Positions 16,248 through 24,581 of a stretch of DNA of 64,000 nt are shown here, in pieces. Position numbers and translations under genes: made by a program. The first letter of the stretch is position 1. Each line of letters begins with the position of its first letter. The DNA comes from JACCVG01 sp963790245 (GTDB lineage: Bacteria; Actinomycetota; Thermoleophilia; Solirubrobacterales; Thermoleophilaceae). The notes under the pieces were generated by a model, which was not told where the DNA came from, did not search any database, and was given only the letters and a program-made list of their open reading frames with translations. The stretch lies in NCBI GenBank assembly GCA_963790245.1, contig CAWBNP010000002.1:682001-746000 (forward strand), in the 5' to 3' direction.

Positions 16248-16658
16248 CTAGTCCAGCCCGACGATCCTGAAGACGTTCTCCCGATCCCGCTCGAGGCGAA
16301 TCGTCTCGGTCACGGGCGCCTGATCACGCGCTCGCGCGATCACCGTCACCAGCGCGAATCGCTCGGCGATCTCGATCTGCTTGATGGCGATCGATGGCGA
16401 TCGGACGCTGCTCGTGGCCCGCTCGAGCAGCTCCGGGCAGCGCGCGCCCCCGGCTGCTTGACGCACAGCGGCCGAGTAGATCTCCTCGCAGATCAGCCTG
16501 AACTCCCTGAGCGCCGTGGCGCGCGCGAAGGCGGAGACTCGGTCGGCGACCTCGGCGGGCGACCCGGAGATCCGCTCCGGAGGTCCGGCCGGCTCCCCGC
16601 ACCCGATCAACGAGAAGGCAACCGGGATCAGGAGGAGACGGGCGCGGGACTTTCTCAT
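16248..16658 (-). CDS. Lipoprotein of unknown function
   Basis: 136 residues with a signal peptide and lipobox SLIGC (Cys about 20). The mature part starts Pro-rich (GEPAGPPERISGSP) and continues as a helical then beta domain with two cysteines (LICEE and ARCPE). The helix-strand layout with ERFALVTVIAR is reminiscent of small NTF2-like lipoproteins, but this is not certain. It is convergent with the meaB-coupled gene and divergent from the zinc-ribbon gene. TATCCT lies 9 nt before its ATG. Confidence 0.65.
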   Translation of the reverse strand: MRKSRARLLLIPVAFSLIGCGEPAGPPERISGSPAEVADRVSAFARATALREFRLICEEIYSAAVRQAAGGARCPELLERATSSVRSPSIAIKQIEIAERFALVTVIARARDQAPVTETIRLERDRENVFRIVGLD

Positions 16659-16682
16659 CGGCCGTCAAGGATAATCGTGTCG

Positions 16683-17276
16683 ATGGAGGCCTCGATGCCA
16701 ACCGGTGGAGCCAGCTGGCTGCGCTGCTACCGGTGCTGGTCGAGCAGCCTCGAGGTCCAGATCCACTACGAGGGCATCCTCAAGGTCGAGGCCGACAGCG
16801 GCGAGGTCATCACGCCGGTCGACGAGGTTCGCGAGGCGGTCGTCCAATGCCTCGACTGTCTTCACGATCAGCCACACCTCGTGCTCAGCACCTACGAGGA
16901 GGACGGGCGCACGGTCAACCGGATCGATGCGATCGAGGACCGCTGGGAGCGCATGGTCACCGGCACCCCGTGGGTCGCCTCGTGCACCGTCACGGTCGAT
17001 CAGGACCAGGTCGAGGCCTGCTCGGGACCCGAGGCAGCCGAGTTCCTCAGCCACGGCGGCTTCGGGGACCACGGAACGCGAGAGTTCTTCACCCACGTCC
17101 GCTTCCACAAGCACGAAGGTGACCGGATCGCGATCCACATGCTCGTGGAGCTCTACGCCCGCTCCGCGGAGGAGGCCGCCGAGGTGCTCGAAGCAGCCTC
17201 ACGCGGGACGCTCGCGATCACCTCGCTGGCCGAGGAGTCGCGTCCGCCCGCCGCGAGCGGGGAGGAATCGCACTGA
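16683..17276 (+). CDS. Zinc-ribbon protein of unknown function
   Basis: 197 residues, cytosolic. Cys15/Cys18 (CYRC) and Cys56/Cys59 (CLDC) form a likely four-cysteine zinc site in an N-terminal ribbon. A beta-rich domain of about 120 residues follows. The ATG at 16683 is preferred over a GTG at 16677 because a GATAAT -10 (16670-16675) ends 7 nt upstream of it. The stop overlaps the start of the PHP phosphatase gene as TGATG, so the two proteins are coupled. No function is recognised. Confidence 0.65.
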   Translation: MEASMPTGGASWLRCYRCWSSSLEVQIHYEGILKVEADSGEVITPVDEVREAVVQCLDCLHDQPHLVLSTYEEDGRTVNRIDAIEDRWERMVTGTPWVASCTVTVDQDQVEACSGPEAAEFLSHGGFGDHGTREFFTHVRFHKHEGDRIAIHMLVELYARSAEEAAEVLEAASRGTLAITSLAEESRPPAASGEESH

Positions 17277-17998
17277 TGGAGGAATCGGGGCCGCAACCGC
17301 GGAATATCCCTTCGATGATCGACATCCATTGCCACATCCTGCCCGGCGCCGACGACGGCGCCGCCGACCTCGAGCAGAGCCTCGAGATGGGCCGGATCGC
17401 CGTCGCGAGCGGGATCACCACGGTCGTGGCCACCCCACACGTCAACTCGCGCTTCGGCCTCAACTGCGCGACGATCGAGCTCGCGGTGGCCGAGCTCAAC
17501 GGGAGCCTTGCCGAGGCCGGAATCCCGCTCACGGTCCTGGGCGGGGCCGAGGTCGCCGTGACACGGCTGCTCGACATGGACGACCACACGCTCGGGCTGC
17601 TGACGCTCGGTTCGAGCCCCTATCTGCTCGTCGAGAGCCCCTACCTCGGGAACCTTGGCTTCCTCGACGCCCAATTGACCGATCTCCAAACACGCGGCTT
17701 CATGCCGGTACTCGCCCATCCTGAGCGGTGCCCCTGGTTCCGCGAGGATCGCTCGCGACTGGAGGAGCTCGTCGAGCACGGGGTTCTCTGCCAGGTGACG
17801 GCAGACGCACTCGAGGAACCGTTCGTCAGGGAACTACGTGACGCCGGACTCGTGCATTGTGTCGCCTCGGATGCCCACGACACAGACGGCCGCGCCCCCG
17901 GCCTGCAACCGAGCGGGTTGACGATCGACGCTCCGGCGAAGCTGCTCGCCGGAGAGCTGCTCAGCTCGGACGCTTGGGAATCAGCACCGTGCGCTTGA
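17276..17998 (+). CDS. PHP-domain tyrosine phosphatase, CpsB/YwqE type
   Basis: 240 residues of the PHP metallo-phosphoesterase fold, as in CpsB/YwqE, which dephosphorylate capsule-related tyrosine kinases. Metal-site motifs are IDIHCHILPGADDG at the start, ATPHVNS, HPERC and SDAHD. The ATG at 17276 overlaps the previous stop; MIDIHCH at 17315 is an alternative start closer to the family norm. No tyrosine kinase or capsule gene is in the window, so the substrate could differ. The 3' end overlaps the convergent MaoC gene by 38 bp. Confidence 0.78.
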   Translation: MEESGPQPRNIPSMIDIHCHILPGADDGAADLEQSLEMGRIAVASGITTVVATPHVNSRFGLNCATIELAVAELNGSLAEAGIPLTVLGGAEVAVTRLLDMDDHTLGLLTLGSSPYLLVESPYLGNLGFLDAQLTDLQTRGFMPVLAHPERCPWFREDRSRLEELVEHGVLCQVTADALEEPFVRELRDAGLVHCVASDAHDTDGRAPGLQPSGLTIDAPAKLLAGELLSSDAWESAPCA

Positions 17999-18467
17999 AG
18001 GTCGCGACCAGCGTCCCGTCCTGCTTGTAGACGTCGGTCCTGACCCTGACGACACCGCGATCTGGCTTGGACTTGGACTCGGTCACCTCGAGCACCTCGG
18101 ACTCGCAGAAGAGCGTGTCTCCGTGGAACACCGGCGCGGGATGCGCGAGCTCGTCGGTTGCCAGGTTGGCGATCGCCTTGCCCGAGACGTCAGAGACCGA
18201 CATCCCGAGCGCGAGCGAGTAGACGAGCGGACCGACGACGACATTGCGACCTTGCTGTGATTGGGCAGCGTAGATGTCGTTGATGTGCAGCGGGTGGTGG
18301 TTCATCGTGATCAGACAGAAGAGGTGGTCGTCTGCCTCGGTCACGGTCTTCGCGGGCCAGTGCTTGTAGGTCGCGCCGACCTCGAACTCCTCGAGGTAGC
18401 GGCCGTAGTTGTGCGCACCGCTGGCCTCGCGGGTCGCCTGGTCGGTATCTAATTGATGGTCGGTCAC
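17961..18467 (-). CDS. MaoC-like hydratase, candidate mesaconyl-CoA hydratase
   Basis: 168 residues, hot-dog fold. The hydratase-2 region NHHPLHINDIYAAQSQQGRN includes the Asp/His-type dipeptide positions, and FHGDTLFCESEVLEV follows. It is divergent from beta-methylmalyl-CoA lyase with overlapping promoter regions, so hydration of mesaconyl-C1-CoA to beta-methylmalyl-CoA is the likely role in the ethylmalonyl-CoA pathway. Proteobacterial mesaconyl-CoA hydratases are about twice this length, so the assignment is inference. The GTG at 18465-18467 follows TAGACT (18476-18481, minus) by 8 nt. Confidence 0.78.
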   Translation of the reverse strand: MTDHQLDTDQATREASGAHNYGRYLEEFEVGATYKHWPAKTVTEADDHLFCLITMNHHPLHINDIYAAQSQQGRNVVVGPLVYSLALGMSVSDVSGKAIANLATDELAHPAPVFHGDTLFCESEVLEVTESKSKPDRGVVRVRTDVYKQDGTLVATFKRTVLIPKRPS

Positions 18468-18522
18468 GGCGCGGCAGTCTACTGCTGCGCGATAATCCAC
18501 TGCCCCCAGACAGGAGACACCC

Positions 18523-19581
18523 TTGAGAAACCCCCGTACCTTCGGCGAGCCGCTGGCAATCGGAGCCCCCGAGCCGCTGCTCGAGATTCCGCTCAAGCCC
18601 TCGCGGATGATCCACTTCTTCGACGCCTCGAACGAGAAGATGCGGGCCAAGCTGCCCGACATCGCGGCCAAGACCGACATCCTGCTCGGCAACCTCGAGG
18701 ACGCCGTGCCGGTCGACAACAAGGAGGCCGCGCGAGAGGGGCTCGTCACGGTCGGCAAGGAGATCGATCTCGGCGGAACCGCACTCTGGACACGCGTCAA
18801 CAGCCTCGAGAGCCCGTGGGTGCTCGATGACCTGACCCGGCTGGTGACCGAGATCGGCGACAAGCTCGAGGTGATCATGGTCCCCAAGGTCGAGGGTGCG
18901 TGGGACATCCACTACGTCGACCGGCTGCTCGCGCAACTCGAGGCCAAGGCTGGCCTCGATCGTCCGATCCTCGTCCACGCGATCCTCGAGACGGCGCTCG
19001 GCGTGACCAACCTCGAGGAGATCGCGGCCGCGAGCCCGCGGATGCAGGGCATGAGCTTCGGACCGGCCGACCTGGCCGCTTCTCGACGGATGAAGACGAC
19101 CCGCGTCGGCGGCGGGCATCCGGGCTACCGCGTGATCGAGGATCCCAACCCCGATGATCCGGACGCGCCGCGCGCGAGCGCCCAGCAGGATCTCTGGCAC
19201 TACTCGATCGGCCGCATGGTCGACGCCTGCAGCGCGACCGGCATCCTCCCCTTCTACGGGCCGTTCGGCGACATCAAGGACGTCGCCGGCTGCGAGGCCC
19301 AGTTCCGCGCGGCGTTCCTGATGGGCTGTGTCGGCGCGTGGTCGCTGCACCCCGTGCAGATCGACATCGCCAAGCAGGTCTTCAGCCCCGATCCCGACGA
19401 GGTCGCCTTCGCCAAGAAGGTGATCGAAGCGATCCCCGACGGCCGCGGTGTTCACATGATCGACGGCAAGATGCAGGACGACGCCACCTGGAAGCAGTGC
19501 AAGGTGATGGTGAACTTGGCCGAGCTGCTGGCCTCGAAGGATCCGGAGCTCGCGGAGGCTTACGGCTTCGAGCGTGCGTAG
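18523..19581 (+). CDS. mcl1: L-malyl-CoA / beta-methylmalyl-CoA lyase
   Basis: 352-residue CitE-superfamily TIM barrel. Segments such as PSRMIHFFDASNEKMR, LLGNLEDAVP, HAILETALGV, GPADLAASR and GGGHPGYRV match the Chloroflexus-type malyl-CoA lyase closely as I recall that sequence. Glu in LLGNLEDA and in HAILETA are the expected Mg ligands. It cleaves beta-methylmalyl-CoA to glyoxylate and propionyl-CoA and can condense glyoxylate with acetyl-CoA. The TTG start at 18523 has an AGGAG Shine-Dalgarno at 18512-18516; GATAAT at 18491-18496 is a likely -10. Confidence 0.9.
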   Translation: MRNPRTFGEPLAIGAPEPLLEIPLKPSRMIHFFDASNEKMRAKLPDIAAKTDILLGNLEDAVPVDNKEAAREGLVTVGKEIDLGGTALWTRVNSLESPWVLDDLTRLVTEIGDKLEVIMVPKVEGAWDIHYVDRLLAQLEAKAGLDRPILVHAILETALGVTNLEEIAAASPRMQGMSFGPADLAASRRMKTTRVGGGHPGYRVIEDPNPDDPDAPRASAQQDLWHYSIGRMVDACSATGILPFYGPFGDIKDVAGCEAQFRAAFLMGCVGAWSLHPVQIDIAKQVFSPDPDEVAFAKKVIEAIPDGRGVHMIDGKMQDDATWKQCKVMVNLAELLASKDPELAEAYGFERA

Positions 19582-19602
19582 CACGCCCGAAGCCTCTACC
19601 GG

Positions 19603-19920
19603 TCAGGCGGCGACGTTGAAACGGATGCGCGAACCGTCGGTCTCCGCGCGACAGGTGATGTTGAGCCGACCCTTCTTCTCGGGCCCGCGGCAGATGTAGC
19701 GTTCGTCGACACCCGGGACGTCCTCGACCTGGCACTTGCCGCCGAAGTTGCAGAGCCGGACCCACCGCTTGACGACCTTCTTGGCGTCGACGCAGGCGAC
19801 GTCGGTAGCGACGACGTCCTTGCCCTTGCCGGCGTTTCCGCAATCCTGGGCCAGTGCCGGCGAGGCCGTTGAGAGCGCTGTCACCGATGCCGCCACGAAC
19901 ACGATCAGTCTGAGTCGCAT
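19603..19920 (-). CDS. Small secreted cysteine-rich protein
   Basis: 105 residues: a signal peptide cleaved after about residue 24 (SPALAQ), then about 80 residues with six cysteines (DCGN, VACV, RLCN, GKCQ, YICR, ITCR) suited to three disulfides. The domain is basic and beta-rich. I do not recognise a family. The ATG at 19918-19920 follows a GGGAGGTGG Shine-Dalgarno. It is convergent with mcl1, 21 bp away. Confidence 0.68.
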   Translation of the reverse strand: MRLRLIVFVAASVTALSTASPALAQDCGNAGKGKDVVATDVACVDAKKVVKRWVRLCNFGGKCQVEDVPGVDERYICRGPEKKGRLNITCRAETDGSRIRFNVAA

Positions 19921-19986
19921 TCAACCACCTCCCGCTGGGGACCGGTCCTGTCGCCGGTCTGTGCCGGCATCCTAACCCCGCGAGCG

Positions 19987-21801
19987 TCAGTCCGACAAGC
20001 GCTGCTCGAGCGCGTCGAGCTGCGCGGCGAGCTCGGCGGGCAACTCATCGCCGAAGCGCTCGAGGTGCTCCCGGACCTGGGGGAGCTGGGCTCGAAGCGC
20101 GTCGAGATCAACGGTCAGCAACTCGGACATCGCCTCGGCGGTGATGTCGAGGCCGGTGAGGTTGAGGTCGCCGTCGCGGGGAACCAGTCCGATCGGCGAG
20201 GCATCAGCCTCGGCATCGCCCTCCAGTCGACGGAAGATCCACTCGAGCACGCGGCTGTTCTCGCCGAACCCCGGCCACAGGAAGTTGCCGTCTTCGTCCT
20301 TGCGGAACCAATTGACATAGAAGATCCGCGGCAGCAGCGCCCCCTCGCGCTCACCGACCTTCAGCCAGTGAGCGAAGTAGTCGGCCATGTTGATCCCGCA
20401 GAAGGGGAGCATCGCCATCGGGTCAAAGCGCAGCTGGCCGACGGTTCCGGCCGCGGCGGCCGTCATCTCGGATGACATCGTCGCCCCGAGGAAGACTCCG
20501 TGCTCCCAGTCGAACGCCTCGCTGACGAGCGGCACGACCGTCGAGCGGCGACCACCGAAGAGGAATGCCGAGATCGGAACCCCGGCCGGATCCTCCCACT
20601 CGGGCGCGATCGTCGGGCACTGCGAGGCCGGCGTGCTGAAGCGCGCGTTGGGGTGCGCCGCGGGCTTCGCCTCGCCCGGCGACCAGTCGTTGCCGTGCCA
20701 GTCGATCAGGTGCTCCGGCGTCTCCTCGGTCATCCCCTCCCACCAGATGTCGCCCTCGTCGGTCTTGGCACAGTTGGTGAAGATCGAATTGCGCTCGATC
20801 GTCGCCATCGCATTGGGATTGGTCTGCTCGCCGGTACCCGGCGCGACGCCGAAGAAGCCCGCCTCAGGATTGACCGCGTAGAGCCGTCCGTCCTCGCCGA
20901 ATTTCATCCAGGCGATGTCATCGCCGACGGTCTCGACGGTCCACCCCTCGATCGTCGGGATCAGCATCGCGAGGTTGGTCTTGCCGCACGCGGACGGAAA
21001 AGCGCCGGTGATGAAATGGCTCTTACCGGCAGGCGAGGTCAGCTTCAGGATCAGCATGTGCTCGGCCATCCAGCCCTCGTCGCGGGCGAGCACCGAAGCA
21101 ATGCGCAGCGCGAAGCACTTCTTGCCGAGCAGGGCGTTGCCTCCGTAGCCGGAGCCAAACGACCAGATCTCGCGATCCTCGGGGAAGTGGACGATGTACT
21201 TGTTGTCCGGGTTGCACGGCCATGACACGTCCTCGTTCGGCAGCCCGACCGAGTGCACGCAGGGGACGAACTCGCCGTCCTCGCCGAGCACCTCGAGCGC
21301 GCCGGCGCCCATCCTGGTCATGATCCGCATCGAGGCCGCGACGTACGGCGAGTCGGTCAGCTGCACGCCGATGTGGGAGATCGCCGAGCCGAGCGGCCCC
21401 ATCGAGAACGGCACGACGTACATCGTCCGCCCCTCCATCGAGCCGTCGAACAGCCCGCGCAGCAGCTCGCGCATCTCGGCCGGATCGCGCCAGTTGTTGG
21501 TCACCCCGGCGTCGCGCTCCTCCTGGGAGCAGATGAAGGTGCGGTCCTCGACGCGCGCAACGTCGCCCGGATCCGAGAGCGCGAGGTATGAGTTCGGGCG
21601 CTTGGCGTCGGAAAGCCGTTCGAAGGTCCCTGCGTCGACGAGCGTCTGACAGAGGGTGTCGTACTCCTCCGCCGACCCGTCGCACCAGTGAATCGAGTCG
21701 GGCCTGGCGAGGTCGGCGATCTCCTCGACCCATGCGATCAGCTTCGCGTGCTCGGTCGGGGCCTCCGTCACGGCGCTCTCTTGGCTCACTGGTTGGTCCA
21801 T
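19987..21801 (-). CDS. pckG: Phosphoenolpyruvate carboxykinase (GTP)
   Basis: 604 residues, the normal size for the GTP-dependent class. The P-loop carries the hyper-reactive cysteine: FPSACGKTN with Cys272. Other family segments are TNNWRDPAEMR and HWCDGS. It converts oxaloacetate to PEP and CO2, drawing carbon from the C4 pool made by the ethylmalonyl-CoA pathway. The ATG at 21799-21801 has GGAGGAG directly before it, with unusually short spacing. It is divergent from the sucC-like gene across 81 bp. Confidence 0.95.
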   Translation of the reverse strand: MDQPVSQESAVTEAPTEHAKLIAWVEEIADLARPDSIHWCDGSAEEYDTLCQTLVDAGTFERLSDAKRPNSYLALSDPGDVARVEDRTFICSQEERDAGVTNNWRDPAEMRELLRGLFDGSMEGRTMYVVPFSMGPLGSAISHIGVQLTDSPYVAASMRIMTRMGAGALEVLGEDGEFVPCVHSVGLPNEDVSWPCNPDNKYIVHFPEDREIWSFGSGYGGNALLGKKCFALRIASVLARDEGWMAEHMLILKLTSPAGKSHFITGAFPSACGKTNLAMLIPTIEGWTVETVGDDIAWMKFGEDGRLYAVNPEAGFFGVAPGTGEQTNPNAMATIERNSIFTNCAKTDEGDIWWEGMTEETPEHLIDWHGNDWSPGEAKPAAHPNARFSTPASQCPTIAPEWEDPAGVPISAFLFGGRRSTVVPLVSEAFDWEHGVFLGATMSSEMTAAAAGTVGQLRFDPMAMLPFCGINMADYFAHWLKVGEREGALLPRIFYVNWFRKDEDGNFLWPGFGENSRVLEWIFRRLEGDAEADASPIGLVPRDGDLNLTGLDITAEAMSELLTVDLDALRAQLPQVREHLERFGDELPAELAAQLDALEQRLSD

Positions 21802-21882
21802 CTCCTCCGGTCGGTGTGAAGGCCATTCTTTCGCAACCGGCCGACGCGTGCCGACTGACACGGGATAGATTGCCGGGCGCGC

Positions 21883-23085
21883 ATGCGCCTGTTCGAGTTC
21901 GAGTCACGCCAGATCATCAAGGACGCGGGTATACCCGTGACCAACTACGGCTATGCGCTGAGCGCCGAGGAAGCTCGCAGCGCGGCGGCGGAGATCGACG
22001 GTCCGGTCGTGATCAAGTCACAGGTTCTGACGGGCGGCCGGATGAAGGCCGGCGGGGTCAAGTTCGCCGACACCCCCGACGAGGCCGCGGCTCACGCCGC
22101 CGAGATCCTCGAGCTCGAGATCGGCGGCCACATGCCGCGCGGCGTGCTCGTCGACCCGAAGGCCGAGGTCGAGCAGGAGTACTACGCCGGGGTCGTCTGG
22201 GACGGCACCCGCAAGCAGCCCATGATGCTGTTCTCCGACATGGGGGGGATCGACATCGAGGAGGTCGCCGAGCAGCACCCCGACCACGTCGGGCGCGGCC
22301 ATTTCTCCAACCTCCTCCCCTTCTCCGACTTCCAGGCAAAGCAGGTGATCGCCCAGACCGGCGTGACCGGCTCCGAGCTCAACCGCGCCACCCCGATCCT
22401 CGCCGCGCTCGCCCGCCTGTTCCAGGATTGCGACATGACGCTTGCTGAGATCAACCCGCTGGCACGGCTCTCAGACGGCCGGTTCGTCGCGCTCGACGCC
22501 CACATGGACCTCGAGGACGAGGCTCGCCCGCGCCAGAAGGCGCTGATGGCAAAGCTCGGAATCCCCGCCGAGGAACAGCGTGAGGCGCACGAGGCGACCC
22601 CATTCGAGACCGAGGTCAAGGCGATCGACAGCGCCGACCACCGCGGCGTCATCCAGGGCAAGGATGCGGGCTTCCACGGCAACATCGGCCTCGTGATCGG
22701 CGCCGGCGGCGGCTCACTGACGCTGACAGACGCGGTCCGCTCCCAGGGCGGCAAGCCGGCCAACTACTCCGAGATCGGCGGCAACCCGTCGGTCGCCAAG
22801 GCCTGCGGGCTCGCCAAGGCCGTGCTCGAGAAGGACGGCGTCGAGAAGATCGCGGTGATGATGTCGATCGTCTCCAACACCAGGGTCGACATCGTCGCTC
22901 GCGGCGTGATCAAGGCCTGCCTCGAGCTCGGCAAGGATCCCGGCGAGACGATCGCGATCTTCCGCATCCCGGGCGCCTGGGAAGAGGAGGGGTTCAAGAT
23001 CCTCGACCGCTACGGCGTCGAGTACTGCGACCGCTCGGTCTCAATGCACGAAGCTGCGCGCCGAGCCGTGGAGAAGGTCCAATGA
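21883..23085 (+). CDS. sucC: Succinyl-CoA synthetase beta-like subunit (ATP-grasp)
   Basis: 400 residues: an ATP-grasp domain with PVVIKSQVLTGGRMKAGGV, EQEYYAGVVWD and LAEINPLARLSDG (Asn/Glu metal and nucleotide ligands), then a CoA-ligase flavodoxin-like domain (GNIGLVIGAGGGSLT). It forms the beta subunit of an acid-CoA ligase. The N-terminus (RLFEFESRQIIKDAG) differs from the usual HEYQAKELL pattern, so the acid could be succinate or, in this context, malate. The stop overlaps sucD as ATGA. TAGATT at 21866-21871 may be the -10. Confidence 0.85.
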   Translation: MRLFEFESRQIIKDAGIPVTNYGYALSAEEARSAAAEIDGPVVIKSQVLTGGRMKAGGVKFADTPDEAAAHAAEILELEIGGHMPRGVLVDPKAEVEQEYYAGVVWDGTRKQPMMLFSDMGGIDIEEVAEQHPDHVGRGHFSNLLPFSDFQAKQVIAQTGVTGSELNRATPILAALARLFQDCDMTLAEINPLARLSDGRFVALDAHMDLEDEARPRQKALMAKLGIPAEEQREAHEATPFETEVKAIDSADHRGVIQGKDAGFHGNIGLVIGAGGGSLTLTDAVRSQGGKPANYSEIGGNPSVAKACGLAKAVLEKDGVEKIAVMMSIVSNTRVDIVARGVIKACLELGKDPGETIAIFRIPGAWEEEGFKILDRYGVEYCDRSVSMHEAARRAVEKVQ

Positions 23086-23990
23086 GCATCCTGATCGACG
23101 GAGACACGACGTTCATCGTCCAGGGGATCACCGGGCGCGAGGCCGTCAACCTGACCCGCGAGTGTCTCGACTACGGCTCGAAGATCGTCGGCGGGGTCAC
23201 CCCCGGCCGCAAGGGCCGCGAGGTCCACGGCGTGCCCGTCTTCGACACGATTGACCAGCTGATCGACCACAACGGCGGCGCGATCCCCGACGGCTCGGTC
23301 GTGACCGTGCCCCCCGGCTTCACCAAGGATGCCGTTTTCGAGGCGATCGAATCCGGGATCAAGCTGATCGTGATCGTCACCGAACGGATCCCGCGCCGTG
23401 ACGTCGCGCAGATGGTCGAGCTCGCCAACCTCCGCGGAGCGCGGATCATCGGCCCCAACTGTCTTGGCCTCGTCGTTCCCGGCGTCGCAAAGATGGGCGG
23501 CATCGGTGGCCCGGCACGCAACACCGAGCAGGCCTACCAGTCCGGGCAGGTCGGTGTGATGTCGCGCTCAGGCGGGATGACGACCGAGATCTCATCGACC
23601 CTCAAGGCCGCCGGCTTGGGCGTTTCTACGGCGGTTTCGATCGGCGGGGACGCGATCATCGGCTCGACCTACGCCGAGCTGATGCCGCTCTTCGAGGCTG
23701 ACGAGCAAACGCAGGCGATCGTGATCTACACCGAGCCCGGAGGGCGCATGGAGGCTCAGCTGACCGAGTGGGTCGCCGCGAACAACTCGCGGCTGCCGAT
23801 CATCGCCTTCATGGCCGGCCGGTTCATGGATGACGAGGAGATGAAGGGCATGAGCTTCGGCCACGCGGGCACGATCGTGGAAGGCAAAGAGGACACCGCC
23901 AGCGAGAAGATCCTGCGACTCGAGGCCGCCGGTATCCCCGTGGTGGAGCGAATCGACGAGATCCCCGACGCGATCAAGGCGAAGCTCTGA
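23082..23990 (+). CDS. sucD: Succinyl-CoA synthetase alpha-like subunit
   Basis: 302 residues. A CoA-binding Rossmann domain (FIVQGITGREAVN) is followed by a ligase domain with the phospho-histidine in SFGHAGTIVEG (His261). GPNCLG and SRSGGMTTE are family segments. Together with the beta-like subunit it makes an ATP-dependent acyl-CoA ligase. It overlaps sucC (ATGA), and its stop overlaps a ferredoxin-like gene (TGATG), so all three are one coupled operon. Confidence 0.9.
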   Translation: MSILIDGDTTFIVQGITGREAVNLTRECLDYGSKIVGGVTPGRKGREVHGVPVFDTIDQLIDHNGGAIPDGSVVTVPPGFTKDAVFEAIESGIKLIVIVTERIPRRDVAQMVELANLRGARIIGPNCLGLVVPGVAKMGGIGGPARNTEQAYQSGQVGVMSRSGGMTTEISSTLKAAGLGVSTAVSIGGDAIIGSTYAELMPLFEADEQTQAIVIYTEPGGRMEAQLTEWVAANNSRLPIIAFMAGRFMDDEEMKGMSFGHAGTIVEGKEDTASEKILRLEAAGIPVVERIDEIPDAIKAKL

Positions 23991-24220
23991 TGCCGGGCAT
24001 CTTCATCGACGTCGAGGTAACGGCCGACGCAGCAGCGGACCTCGGGCTCGCCAAGAAGCTCGAGGAGGTCTGCCCGGTCGACATCTTCTCGGCGACCGAC
24101 TCGGGGGTCGAGATCGTCGAGACCAATTTGGACGAGTGCGTCCTCTGCCGCCTGTGCCTGGACGCCGCACCGCCCGGAGCGGTGCGAGTGATCAAGCTCT
24201 ACGACGGGACTGAGCTCTAA
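23990..24220 (+). CDS. Small single-cluster ferredoxin-like protein
   Basis: 76 residues with exactly four cysteines: Cys28 in VCPVDIF and Cys51, Cys54 and Cys57 in ECVLCRLC. This fits one 4Fe-4S cluster arranged as CP-x(n)-CxxCxxC, like FixX-type ferredoxins; the usual final CP of bacterial ferredoxins is replaced by AAPP. It starts at the TGATG overlap with sucD. A ferredoxin fused to a CoA-ligase operon is unusual; an electron-transfer partner for the nearby acyl-CoA dehydrogenase or for an ETF system is a speculation. The 3' end overlaps the convergent gene by 29 bp. Confidence 0.75.
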   Translation: MPGIFIDVEVTADAAADLGLAKKLEEVCPVDIFSATDSGVEIVETNLDECVLCRLCLDAAPPGAVRVIKLYDGTEL

Positions 24221-24572
24221 GCCGATCGCGCTCGTCGTGCTTGTCGACGACGTTCGCGATCAGTCGCGTCAGCTGTTCGGGGCCCGAAACCTTCGCGTGG
24301 CCGTTCGAGAACGCCGCGCGCCAGCCGGCCGTCGTCGGCTCGGCGGCGAGCCGGTTGAAATCGGCCCGCTGGACCTCGAGCCGGACCTTGGCATCGTGCG
24401 CCGGATCCTTGGTGATCTTCGGCCCAGGCAGCTCTACGCGGTACATCTGGACATCGTGGTTACCGCGTAGCTCGAGGCCGACCACCATTTTCAGCGGCAG
24501 CAGCGCGGGCACCGCGGCCTGAAATCCCTCAACCGCTTGGGCGATCAGCGTCTTGGTGTCCTGGGCCGACAC
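24192..24572 (-). CDS. SCP2-like sterol-carrier domain protein
   Basis: 126 residues. The C-terminal part (DFNRLAAEPTTAGWRAAFSN, then a gly/lys loop and LTRLIANVV) follows the SCP2 lipid-carrier pattern, and the N-terminal half is a beta sheet. It may bind acyl-CoA or lipids. The GTG at 24570-24572 sits 9 bp after the stop of the acyl-CoA dehydrogenase gene on the same strand, so it is probably co-transcribed with it. Function beyond lipid binding is unknown. Confidence 0.6.
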   Translation of the reverse strand: MSAQDTKTLIAQAVEGFQAAVPALLPLKMVVGLELRGNHDVQMYRVELPGPKITKDPAHDAKVRLEVQRADFNRLAAEPTTAGWRAAFSNGHAKVSGPEQLTRLIANVVDKHDERDRLRAQSRRRA

Positions 24573-24581
24573 CGGAGCCGG

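Noticed and set aside
18190..19584. A 464-codon minus-strand frame opposite mcl1
   Set aside because: The plus-strand gene has clear malyl-CoA lyase motifs; the minus product is low-complexity.
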